From positions 1-64,000 of the forward strand of contig CAMPDV010000322.1 in NCBI GenBank assembly GCA_946699065.1: a stretch of DNA of 64,000 nucleotides, in the 5' to 3' direction. The notes beneath the pieces are model-generated. The model was given only the letters and a program-made list of their open reading frames with translations, searched no databases and had not been told where the DNA came from. The stretch's first letter is position 1. Each line of letters opens with the position of its first letter. A program made the translations under genes and the position numbers. The stretch comes from Loxodes magnus. Lineage: Eukaryota; Ciliophora; Karyorelictea; Loxodida; Loxodidae. Of the stretch, positions 54,668 through 64,000 are shown in pieces.

Positions 54668-55740
54668 GTTTGATTTAAATTTAACTTTAAGTAAATCAAA
54701 AATAGTTAGATTTAAATTTAATTTTAAGTAAATCAAAAATAGTTAGATTTCGATTTAATATTAAGTAAATCGAAAATAGTTAGATTTAAATTTAATTTTA
54801 AGTAAATCAAAAATAGTTAGATTTCGATTTAATATTAAGTAAATCGAAAATAGTTAGATTTAAATTTAATTTTAAGTAAATCAAAAATAGTTAGATTTCG
54901 ATTTAATATTAAGTAAATCAAAAATAGTTAGATTTCGATTTAACTTTAAGTAAATCAAAAATAGTTAGATTTCGATTTAATATTAAGTAAATTAAAAATA
55001 GTTAGATTTAAATTTAATTTTAAGTAAATCAAAAATAGTTAGATTTCGATTTAACTTTAAGTAAATTAAAAATAGTTAGATTTCGATTCAATTTTAAGTA
55101 AATCAAAAATAGTTAAATTTCGATTCAATTTTAAGTAAATCAAAAATAGTTTGATTTAAATTTAACTTTAAGTAAATCAAAAATAGTTAGATTTAAATTT
55201 AATTTTAAGTAAATCAAAAATAGTTAGATTTCGATTTAATATTAAGTAAATTAAAAATAGTTAGATTTAAATTTAATTTTAAGTAAATCAAAAATAGTTA
55301 GATTTCGATTTAATATTAAGTAAATCGAAAATAGTTAGATTTAAATTTAATTTTAAGTAAATCAAAAATAGTTAGATTTCGATTTAATATTAAGTAAATC
55401 AAAAATAGTTAGATTTCGATTTAACTTTAAGTAAATCAAAAATAGTTAGATTTAAATTTAACTTTAAGTAAATCAAAAATAGTTAGATTTAAATTTAATT
55501 TTAAGTAAATCAAAAATAGTTAGATTTCGATTTAATATTAAGTAAATTAAAAATAGTTAGATTTAAATTTAATTTTAAGTAAATCAAAAATAGTTAGATT
55601 TCGATTTAATATTAAGTAAATCGAAAATAGTTAGATTTAAATTTAATTTTAAGTAAATCAAAAATAGTTAGATTTCGATTTAATATTAAGTAAATCAAAA
55701 ATAGTTAGATTTCGATTTAACTTTAAGTAAATCAAAAATA
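54668..55740 (+). repeat. 8-monomer higher-order repeat with alternating T19A units, three copies
   Basis: Copies at 54,668-54,963, 55,149-55,444 and 55,445-55,740 (296 bp each) read AAA/T18C, AAA, CGA/T19A, AAA, CGA/T19A with A31G, AAA, CGA/T19A, CGA/T18C. The last two copies are adjacent. The first is separated by a five-monomer, 185-bp insert (54,964-55,148) that carries CGA/T19A with C30T, AAA, CGA with C30T, CGATTCAA and GTTAAA/CGATTCAA. Differences between copies are limited to the first monomer's GTTTG/GTTAG and C30T versus A31G in one unit. Confidence 0.9.
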
Positions 55741-56295
55741 GTTAGATTTCGATTTAATTTTAAGTAAATCAAAAATAGTTAGATTTAAATTTAACTTTAA
55801 GTAAGGCAAAGATAGTTTGATTTAAATTTAATTTTAAGTAAATTAAAAATAGTTAGATTTCGATTTAATTTTAAGTAAAACAAAAATAGTTAGATTTCGA
55901 TTTAACTTTAAGTAAATCGAAAATAGTTAGATTTCGATTTAACTTTAAGTAAATCAAAAATAGTTAGATTTCGATTTAATTTTAAGTAAATCAAAAATAG
56001 TTAGATTTAAATTTAACTTTAAGTAAGGCAAAGATAGTTTGATTTAAATTTAATTTTAAGTAAATTAAAAATAGTTAGATTTCGATTTAACTTTAAGTAA
56101 GGCAAAAATAGTTAGATTTCGATTTAACTTTAAGTAAATAGAAAATAGTTAGATTTAAATTTAACTTGAAGTAAATTAAAAATAGTTAGATTTCGATTTA
56201 ACTTTAAGTAAATTAAAAATAGTTAGATTTCGATTCAATTTTAAGTAAATCAAAAATAGTTAAATTTCGATTCAATTTTAAGTAAATCAAAAATA

Positions 56296-56961
56296 GTTTG
56301 ATTTAAATTTAACTTGAATTAAATCAAAAATAGTTAGATTTCGATTTAACTTTAAGTAAATCAAAAATAGTTAGATTTCGATTTAACTTTAAGTAAGGCA
56401 AAAATAGTTAGATTTCGATTCAATTTTAAGTAAATTAAAAATAGTTAGATTTAAATTTAATTTTAAGTAAATCAAAAATAGTTAGATTTCGATTTAACTT
56501 TAAGTAAATCAAAAATAGTTAGATTTCGATTTAACTTTAAGTAAATCGAAAATAGTTAGATTTCGATTTAACTTTAAGTAAATCAAAAATAGTTAGATTT
56601 CGATTTAACTTTAAGTAAATCAAAAATAGTTTGATTTAAATTTAACTTGAATTAAATCAAAAATAGTTAGATTTCGATTTAACTTTAAGTAAATCAAAAA
56701 TAGTTAGATTTCGATTTAACTTTAAGTAAGGCAAAAATAGTTAGATTTCGATTCAATTTTAAGTAAATTAAAAATAGTTAGATTTAAATTTAATTTTAAG
56801 TAAATCAAAAATAGTTAGATTTCGATTTAACTTTAAGTAAATCAAAAATAGTTAGATTTCGATTTAACTTTAAGTAAATCGAAAATAGTTAGATTTCGAT
56901 TTAACTTTAAGTAAATCAAAAATAGTTAGATTTCGATTTAACTTTAAGTAAATCAAAAATT
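56296..56961 (+). repeat. 9-monomer higher-order repeat, two copies (333 bp each)
   Basis: Copies 56,296-56,628 and 56,629-56,961 share the order GTTTG AAA with T21G/G24T (TTGAATTAAATC), CGA/T18C, CGA with AAGGC, CGATTCAA with C30T, AAA, CGA/T18C, CGA/T18C with A31G, CGA/T18C, CGA/T18C. The initial GTTTG landmarks lie exactly 333 bp apart. The period equals that of the 12.2-kb repeat but the unit types differ, so the two arose independently. Confidence 0.9.
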
Positions 56962-57775
56962 GTTAGATTTCGATTTAACTTTAAGTAAATCAAAAATAGT
57001 TAGATTTAAATTTAATTTTAAGTAAATCAAAAAAAGTTTGATTTAAATTTAATTTTAAGTAAATCAAAAATAGTTAGATTTCGATTTAACTTTAAGTAAA
57101 TCAAAAATAGTTAGATTTCGATTTAACTTTAAGTAAATCAAAAATAGTTAGATTTCGATTCAATTTTAAGTAAATTAAAAATAGTTAGATTTCGATTTAA
57201 TTTTAAGTAAATTAAAAATAGTTAGATTTCGATTTAACTTTAAGTAAGGCAAAAATAGTTAGATTTCGATTTAACTTTAAGTAAATCAAAAATAGTTAGA
57301 TTTCGATTTAACTTTAAGTAAGGCAAAAATAGTTTGATTTCGATTTAACTTTAAGTAAATCAAAAATAGTTAGATTTCGATTTTACTTTAAGTAAATCAA
57401 AAATAGTTGGATTTCGATTTAACTTTAAATAAATCGAAAATAGTTAGATTTCGATTTAACTTTAAGTAAATAGAAAATAGTTAGATTTAAATTTAACTTG
57501 AAGTAAATTAAAAATAGTTAGATTTCGATTTAACTTTAAGTAAATTAAAAATAGTTAGATTTCGATTCAATTTTAAGTAAATCAAAAATAGTTAAATTTC
57601 GATTCAATTTTAAGTAAATCAAAAATAGTTAGATTTCGATTCAATTTTAAGTAAATTAAAAATAGTTAGATTTAAATTTAACTTTAAGTAAATCAAAAAT
57701 AGTTAGATTTCGATTTAACTTTGAGTAAGGCAAAAATAGTTAGATTTCGATTTAACTTTAAGTAAATCAAAAATA

Positions 57776-60771
57776 GTTAGATTTCGATTTAACTTTAAGT
57801 AAATCGAAAATAGTTAGATTTCGATTTAACTTTAAGCAAATCAAAAATTGTTAGATTTAAATTTAACTTTAAGTAAGGGAAAAATAGTTAGATTTCGATT
57901 TAACTTTAAGTAAATCAAAAATAGTTAGATTTAAATTTAACTTTAAGTAAGGCAAAGATAGTTTGATTTTAATTTAATTTTAAGTAAATCAAAAATAGTT
58001 AGATTTCGATTTAACTTTAAGTAAATCAAAAATAGTTAGATTTAAATTTAACTTTAAGTAAATCAAAAATAGTTAGAGTTCGATTTAATTTTAAGTAAAT
58101 TAAAAATAGTTAGATTTCGATTCAATTTTAAGTAAATCAAAAATAGTTAGATTTAAATTTAATTTTAAGTAAATTAAAAATAGTTAGATTTCGATTTAAT
58201 TTTAAGTAAATTAAAAATAGTTAGATTTCGATTTAACTTTAAGTAAGGCAAAAATAGTTAGATTTCGATTTAACTTTAAGTAAATCAAAAATAGTTAGAT
58301 TTCGATTTAACTTTAAGTAAGGCAAAAATAGTTTGATTTCGATTTAACTTTAAGTAAATCAAAAATAGTTAGATTTCGATTTTACTTTAAGTAAATCAAA
58401 AATAGTTGGATTTCGATTTAACTTTAAATAAATCGAAAATAGTTAGATTTCGATTTAACTTTAAGTAAATAGAAAATAGTTAGATTTAAATTTAACTTGA
58501 AGTAAATTAAAAATAGTTAGATTTCGATTTAACTTTAAGTAAATTAAAAATAGTTAGATTTCGATTCAATTTTAAGTAAATCAAAAATAGTTAGATTTCG
58601 ATTCAATTTTAAGTAAATTAAAAATAGTTAGATTTCGATTTAACTTTAAGTAAATCAAAAATAGTTAGATTTCGATTTAACTTTAAGTAAATCAAAAATA
58701 GTTAGATTTCGATTCAATTTTAAGTAAATTAAAAATAGTTAGATTTAAATTTAACTTTAAGTAAATCAAAAATAGTTAGATTTCGATTTAATTTTAAGTA
58801 AATCAAAAATAGTTAAATTTCGATTTAACTTTAAGTAAGGCAAAAATAGTTAGATTTCGATTTAACTTTAAGTAAGGCAAAAATAGTTAGATTTCGATTT
58901 AACTTTAAGTAAGGCAAAAATAGTTTGATTTCGATTTAACTTTAAGTAAATCAAAAATAGTTAGATTTCGATTTAACTTTAAGTAAATCGAAATAGTTAG
59001 ATTTAAATTTAACTTTAAGTAAATAGAAAATAGTTAGATTTAAATTTAACTTTAAGTAAATCAAAAATAGTTAGATTTCGATTTAATTTTAAGTAAATCA
59101 AAAATAGTTAGATTTAAATTTAACTTTAAGTAAGGCAAAGATAGTTTGATTTAAATTTAATTTTAAGTAAATCAAAAATAGTTAGATTTCGATTTAACTT
59201 TAAGTAAATCAAAAATAGTTTGATTTAAATTTAACTTTAAGTAAATCAAAAATAGTTAGATTTCGATTTAACTTTAAGTAAATCAAAAATAGTTAGATTT
59301 CGATTTAACTTTAAGTAAGGCAAAAATAGTTTGATTTCGATTTAACTTTAAGTAAATAGAAAATAGTTAGATTTAAATTTAACTTGAAGTAAATTAAAAA
59401 TAGTTAGATTTCGATTTAACTTTAAGTAAATTAAAAATAGTTAGATTTCGATTCAATTTTAAGTAAATCAAAAATAGTTAAATTTCGATTCAATTTTAAG
59501 TAAATCAAAAATAGTTTGATTTAAATTTAACTTTAAGTAAATCAAAAATAGTTAGATTTCGATTTAATATTAGGTAAATCGAAAATAGTTAAATTTCGAT
59601 ATAATTTTAAGTAAATCAAAAATAGTTTGATTTAAATTTAACTTGAAGTAAATCAAAAATAGTTAGATTTAAATTTAATTTTAAGTAAATCAAAAAAAGT
59701 TATGATTCGATTTAATATTAAGTAAATCAAAAATAGTTAGATTTAGATTTAATTTTAAGTAAATTAAAAATAGTTAGATTTAAATTTAATTTTAAGTAAA
59801 TCAAAAATAGTTAGATTTCGATTTAATATTAAGTAAATCGAAAATAGTTAGATTTCGATTTAACTTTAAGTAAATCAAAAATAGTTAGATTTCGATTTAA
59901 TATTAAGTAAATCAAAAATAGTTAGATTTCGATTTAACTTTAAGTAAATCAAAAATAGTTAGATTTCGATTTAATTTTAAGTAAATCAAAAATAGTTAGA
60001 TTTAAATTTAACTTTAAGTAAGGCAAAGATAGTTTGATTTAAATTTAATTTTAAGTAAATCAAAAATAGTTAGATTTCGATTTAACTTTAAGTAAATCAA
60101 AAATAGTTAGATTTCGATTTAACTTTAAGTAAGGCAAAAATAGTTAGATTTCGATTTAACTTTAAGTAAAACAAAAATAGTTAGATTTCGATTTAACTTT
60201 AAGTAAATCAAAAATAGTTAGATTTAAATTTAACTTTAAGTAAATCAAAAAAAGTTATGATTCGATTTAATATTAAGTAAATCAAAAATAGTTTGATTTA
60301 AATTTAACTTGAAGTAAATCAAAAATAGTTAGATTTCGATTTAACTTTAAGTAAATCAAAAATAGTTAGATTTAAATTTAATTTTAAGTAAATCAAAAAT
60401 AGTTAGATTTCGATTTAACTTTAAGTAAGGCAAAAATAGTTTGATTTCGATTTAATTTTAAGTAAATCAAAAATAGTTAGATTTAAATTTAATTTTAAGT
60501 AAATCGAAAATAATTAGATTTAAATTTAACTTTAAGTAAATCAAAAATAGTTAGATTTCGATTTTACTTTAAGTAAATCAAAAATAGTTTGATTTAAATT
60601 TAACTTTAAGTAAATCAAAAATAGTTAGATTTCGATTTAACTTTAAGTAAATCAAAAATAGTTAGATTTCGATTTAACTTTAAGTAAGGCAAAAATAGTT
60701 AGATTTCGATTTAATTTTAAGTAAATCAAAAATAGTTAGATTTCGATTCAATTTTAAGTAAATCAAAAATA
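57776..60771 (+). repeat. Copy 1 of an about 3.0-kb (81-monomer) tandem duplication
   Basis: This 2,996-bp block is followed at once by a partly rearranged duplicate. Matching landmarks are an AAGCAAAT unit (57,835/60,831), a unique AAGGGA (57,877/60,873) and GTTGG (58,405/61,401), all 2,996 bp apart. After that the offset falls to 2,811 bp: TAGG at 59,571/62,382 and a GTTATGATTCG unit at 59,699/62,510. It is then 2,663 bp for the second GTTATGATTCG (60,254/62,917). The steps are 185 and 148 bp, or five and four monomers, missing from copy 2. Confidence 0.88.
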
Positions 60772-63508
60772 GTTAGATTTCGATTTAACTTTAAGTAAAT
60801 CGAAAATAGTTAGATTTCGATTTAACTTTAAGCAAATCAAAAATTGTTAGATTTAAATTTAACTTTAAGTAAGGGAAAAATAGTTAGATTTCGATTTAAC
60901 TTTAAGTAAATCAAAAATAGTTAGATTTAAATTTAACTTTAAGTAAGGCAAAGATAGTTTGATTTTAATTTAATTTTAAGTAAATCAAAAATAGTTAGAT
61001 TTCGATTTAACTTTAAGTAAATCAAAAATAGTTAGATTTAAATTTAACTTTAAGTAAATCAAAAATAGTTAGATTTAAATTTAACTTTAAGTAAATCAAA
61101 AATAGTTAGATTTCGATTTTACTTTAAGTAAATCAAAAATAGTTAGATTTAAATTTAATTTTAAGTAAATTAAAAATAGTTAGATTTCGATTTAATTTTA
61201 AGTAAATTAAAAATAGTTAGATTTCGATTTAACTTTAAGTAAGGCAAAAATAGTTAGATTTCGATTTAACTTTAAGTAAATCAAAAATAGTTAGATTTCG
61301 ATTTAACTTTAAGTAAGGCAAAAATAGTTTGATTTCGATTTAACTTTAAGTAAATCAAAAATAGTTAGATTTCGATTTTACTTTAAGTAAATCAAAAATA
61401 GTTGGATTTCGATTTAACTTTAAATAAATCGAAAATAGTTAGATTTCGATTTAACTTTAAGTAAATAGAAAATAGTTAGATTTAAATTTAACTTGAAGTA
61501 AATTAAAAATAGTTAGATTTCGATTTAACTTTAAGTAAATTAAAAATAGTTAGATTTCGATTCAATTTTAAGTAAATCAAAAATAGTTAAATTTCGATTC
61601 AATTTTAAGTAAATCAAAAATAGTTAGATTTCGATTTAACTTTAAGTAAATCAAAAATAGTTAGATTTCGATTTAACTTTAAGTAAATCAAAAATAGTTA
61701 GATTTCGATTCAATTTTAAGTAAATTAAAAATAGTTAGATTTAAATTTAACTTTAAGTAAATCAAAAATAGTTAGATTTCGATTTAACTTTAAGTAAATT
61801 AAAAATAGTTAGATTTCGATTTAACTTTAAGTAAGGCAAAAATAGTTAGATTTCGATTTAACTTTAAGTAAATCAAAAATAGTTAGATTTCGATTTAACT
61901 TTAAGTAAGGCAAAAATAGTTTGATTTCGATTTAACTTTAAGTAAATCAAAAATAGTTAGATTTCGATTTAACTTTAAGTAAATCGAAATAGTTAGATTT
62001 CGATTTAACTTTAAGTAAATCAAAAATAGTTTGATTTAAATTTAACTTTAAGTAAATCAAAAATAGTTAGATTTCGATTTAACTTTAAGTAAATCAAAAA
62101 TAGTTAGATTTCGATTTAACTTTAAGTAAGGCAAAAATAGTTTGATTTCGATTTAACTTTAAGTAAATAGAAAATAGTTAGATTTAAATTTAACTTGAAG
62201 TAAATTAAAAATAGTTAGATTTCGATTTAACTTTAAGTAAATTAAAAATAGTTAGATTTAAATTCAATTTTAAGTAAATCAAAAATAGTTAAATTTCGAT
62301 TCAATTTTAAGTAAATTAAAAATAGTTTGATTTAAATTTAACTTTAAGTAAATCAAAAATAGTTAGATTTCGATTTAATATTAGGTAAATCGAAAATAGT
62401 TAAATTTCGATATAATTTTAAGTAAATCAAAAATATATTGATTTAAATTTAACTTGAAGTAAATCAAAAATAGTTAGATTTAAATTTAATTTTAAGTAAA
62501 TCAAAAAAAGTTATGATTCGATTTAATATTAAGTAAATCGAAAATAGTTAGATTTCGATTTAACTTTAAGTAAATCAAAAATAGTTAGATTTCGATTTAA
62601 TATTAAGTAAATCAAAAATAGTTAGATTTCGATTTAACTTTAAGTAAATCAAAAATAGTTAGAATTCGATTCAATTTTAAGTAAATTAAAAATAGTTAGA
62701 TTTAAATTTAACTTTAAGTAAATCAAAAATAGTTAGATTTCGATTTAACTTTAAGTAAATCAAAAATAGTTAGATTTCGATTTAACTTTAAGTAAGGCAA
62801 AAATAGTTAGATTTCGATTTAAATTTAAGTAAAACAAAAATAGTTAGATTTCGATTTAACTTTAAGTAAATCAAAAATAGTTAGATTTAAATTTAACTTT
62901 AAGTAAATCAAAAAAAGTTATGATTCGATTTAATATTAAGTAAATCAAAAATAGTTTGATTTAAATTTAACTTGAAGTAAATCAAAAATAGTTAGATTTC
63001 GATTTAATTTTAAGTAAATCAAAAATAGTTAGATTTAAATTTAATTTTAAGTAAATCAAAAATAGTTAGATTTCGATTTAACTTTAAGTAAGGCAAAAAT
63101 AGTTAGATTTAAATTTAATTTTAAGTAAATCGAAAATAGTTAGATTTAAATTTAACTTTAAGTAAATCAAAAATAGTTAGATTTCGATTTAACTTTAAGT
63201 AAATCAAAAATAGTTAGATTTCGATTTAACTTTAAGTAAGGCAAAAATAGTTAGATTTAAATTTAATTTTAAGTAAATCAAAAATAGTTAGATTTCGATT
63301 TAATTTTAAGTAAATCAAAAATAGTTAGATTTAAATTTAATTTTAAGTAAATCGAAAATAGTTAGATTTAAATTTAACTTTAAGTAAATCAAAAATAGTT
63401 AGATTTCGATTTAACTTTAAGTAAATCAAAAATAGTTAGATTTCGATTTAACTTTAAGTAAGGCAAAAATAGTTAGATTTCGATTTAATTTTAAGTAAAT
63501 CAAAAATA
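60772..63508 (+). repeat. Copy 2 of the about 3.0-kb tandem duplication, shortened
   Basis: This block starts at the CGA/A31G unit at 60,772 that matches 57,776. It carries the same AAGGGA, GTTGG, ATATAATTTT and GTTATGATTCG landmarks in order, with two internal losses of five and four monomers and a small local gain near 63.1-63.4 kb. The end is placed near 63,508 from the last matching units and is uncertain by a few monomers. Private changes, such as AATATATTG near 62,435, show that it has had time to diverge slightly. Confidence 0.8.
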
Positions 63509-63545
63509 GTTAGATTTAAATTTAATTTTAAGTAAATCAAAAATA
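63102..63545 (+). repeat. 6-monomer repeat, two near copies (222 bp each)
   Basis: Units at 63,102 and 63,324 both start the order AAA with A31G, AAA/T18C, CGA/T18C, CGA with AAGGC, and then one AAA and one CGA unit, whose order is swapped between the copies. The period is 222 bp. A third partial start (AAA with A31G, AAA/T18C, CGA/T18C) lies near 63,840. This is the shortest clear higher-order period in the window. Confidence 0.75.
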
Positions 63546-64000
63546 GTTAGATTTCGATTTAATTTTAAGTAAATTAAAAATAGTTAGATTTCGATTCAAT
63601 TTTAAGTAAATCAAAAATAGTTAGATTTAAATTTAATTTTAAGTAAATTAAAAATAGTTAGATTTCGATTTAACTTTAAGTAAATCAAAAATAGTTAGAT
63701 TTCGATTTAATTTTAAGTAAATCAAAAATAGTTAGATTTAAATTTAATTTTAAGTAAATCAAAAATAGTTAGATTTCGATTTAATTTTAAGTAAATCAAA
63801 AATAGTTAGATTTCGATTTAATTTTAAGTAAATTAAAAATAGTTAGATTTAAATTTAATTTTAAGTAAATCGAAAATAGTTAGATTTAAATTTAACTTTA
63901 AGTAAATCAAAAATAGTTAGATTTCGATTTAACTTTAAGTAAATCAAAAATAGTTAGATTTCGATTTAATTTTAAGTAAATCAAAAATAGTTAGATTTAA

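Larger units (their letters stand above)
51043..61660. repeat. Recurring eight-monomer GTTGG cassette, six copies
   Basis: A series of about eight units recurs. It reads CGA with A16T/T18C; GTTGG CGA with G24A and A31G; CGA with C30A/A31G (AAATAGAAAA); AAA with T18C/T21G and C30T; CGA with C30T; CGATTCAA; a GTTAAA or GTTAGA CGATTCAA unit. The GTTGG units start at 51,080, 51,931, 53,559, 57,406, 58,405 and 61,401. Intervals are 851, 1,628, 3,847, 999 and 2,996 bp, that is 23, 44, 104, 27 and 81 monomers after single-base deletions at about 54,143 and 58,985. Shorter versions without the GTTGG unit start near 52,690, 54,500, 56,140, 59,350 and 62,160. It is the main building block of the right end of the window. 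Confidence 0.85.
1..64000 (+). repeat. 37-bp AT-rich satellite array, about 1,730 monomers
   Basis: The entire window is a head-to-tail array of one 37-bp monomer that begins GTTAGATTT and ends AAAAATA. The first monomer starts at base 1 and the last, incomplete one at 63,990. With 20 short monomers (21 missing bases in all) the arithmetic closes at exactly 1,730 complete units. All units point the same way; no inverted unit was seen. The consensus has three G and one C, about 11% GC. The CGA-core plus T18C form has seven G/C, about 19%. Most variation sits at positions 4-6, 10-11, 15-19, 21, 24, 27-31 and 34, while 1-3, 7-9, 12, 22-23 and 36-37 hardly change. The array continues past both window ends. 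It is probably centromeric, pericentromeric or other constitutive heterochromatin, but that is inferred only from size and composition. I do not recognise the family by name. Confidence 0.99.
35553..64000. repeat. Satellite domain 3: CGA-core, T18C-rich monomers
   Basis: From 35,553 most monomers have a CGA core and many also T18C (AACTTTAAG). New variants become common: C30T, T15C (CGATTCAA), T19A (AATATTAAG), A31G (ATCGAAAA), GTTAAA, GTTTG before CGA, and later GTTGG. Each CGA unit adds one CpG, so CpGs fall at regular 37-bp steps. Typical unit GC rises to 16-19%. AAA units persist as a minority. From about 47.6 kb onward the array is especially rich in repeated multi-monomer cassettes. Sixteen of the twenty shortened monomers in the window lie in this domain, although it is only 44% of the sequence. 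Confidence 0.85.

Noticed and set aside
20052-61430. AATAAA polyadenylation signals in G24A units
   Set aside because: The motif arises from one substitution in an AT-rich repeat and has no gene or transcript context.
1-64000. Possible protein-coding genes on either strand
   Set aside because: Each monomer contains stop triplets on both strands, and the 37-bp period shifts frame every unit, so all frames close within about three monomers.
1-64000. CRISPR array, because of regular short repeats
   Set aside because: There are no unique spacers; the 37-bp unit repeats directly, and the copy number is far beyond any CRISPR locus. No cas-like gene is present.
1-64000. Retroelement, LTR or DNA transposon as the source of the array
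   Set aside because: No terminal repeats, coding remnants or unique internal sequence were seen. A 37-bp origin from an element cannot be tested from this window.
1-64000. Stable hairpins from the palindrome TTAAATTTAA in AAA-core units
   Set aside because: The ten-base palindrome (monomer positions 8-17) is all A/T without a loop, so it is weak, and CGA cores disrupt it in much of the array. It is a sequence curiosity only.

Overview
The whole 64 kb window is one unbroken tandem satellite array. It is made of a 37-bp, extremely AT-rich monomer repeated head to tail. The last unit starts at 63,990, and I counted 20 short units that together lose 21 bases. These figures agree exactly with 1,730 complete monomers plus an 11-bp partial one. 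I found no inversion, no inserted mobile element, no unique sequence, no RNA gene and no coding region. Neither end of the window reaches an array edge. Because 37 is not a multiple of 3 and each monomer carries stop triplets on both strands, no long reading frame can exist.

The organism is most probably a eukaryote, since satellite blocks of this size are typical of centromeric, pericentromeric, subtelomeric or sex/B-chromosome heterochromatin. Nothing here identifies the clade. I do not recognise the monomer as a named satellite family.

Monomer numbering used throughout: 1-9 GTTAGATTT; 10-12 AAA (variable core); 13-23 TTTAATTTTAA; 24 G; 25-29 TAAAT; 30 C; 31-37 AAAAATA. The main variants are core AGA (A11G), CGA (A10C/A11G) and TGA; T18C; A16T; A27T; C30T; G5T/A6G (reads GTTATG); A6G (GTTAGG); T21G; T15C; T19A; A31G; and a linked set A28G/T29G(/A34G) with A4T in the next unit.

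The variants are not spread evenly. From 1 to about 19.7 kb the array is AAA/AGA-core with A16T and A27T units. From about 19.7 to 35.55 kb it is AAA-core mixed with CGA, GTTATG and AAGGC-type units. From 35,553 onward CGA-core plus T18C units dominate, CpG density and GC rise, and the array carries many nested higher-order repeats. The change at 35,552/35,553 is abrupt and coincides with the right edge of a recent tandem segmental duplication of about 4.4 kb (26,860-31,335 and 31,336-35,552).

Smaller higher-order repeats of 6, 8, 9, 10, 23, 25, 28 and about 81 monomers are mapped below. Together they show repeated local amplification by unequal exchange, replication slippage or a similar process. 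No gene-encoded system is present; the interest lies in the array's evolutionary layering and possible chromosomal role.
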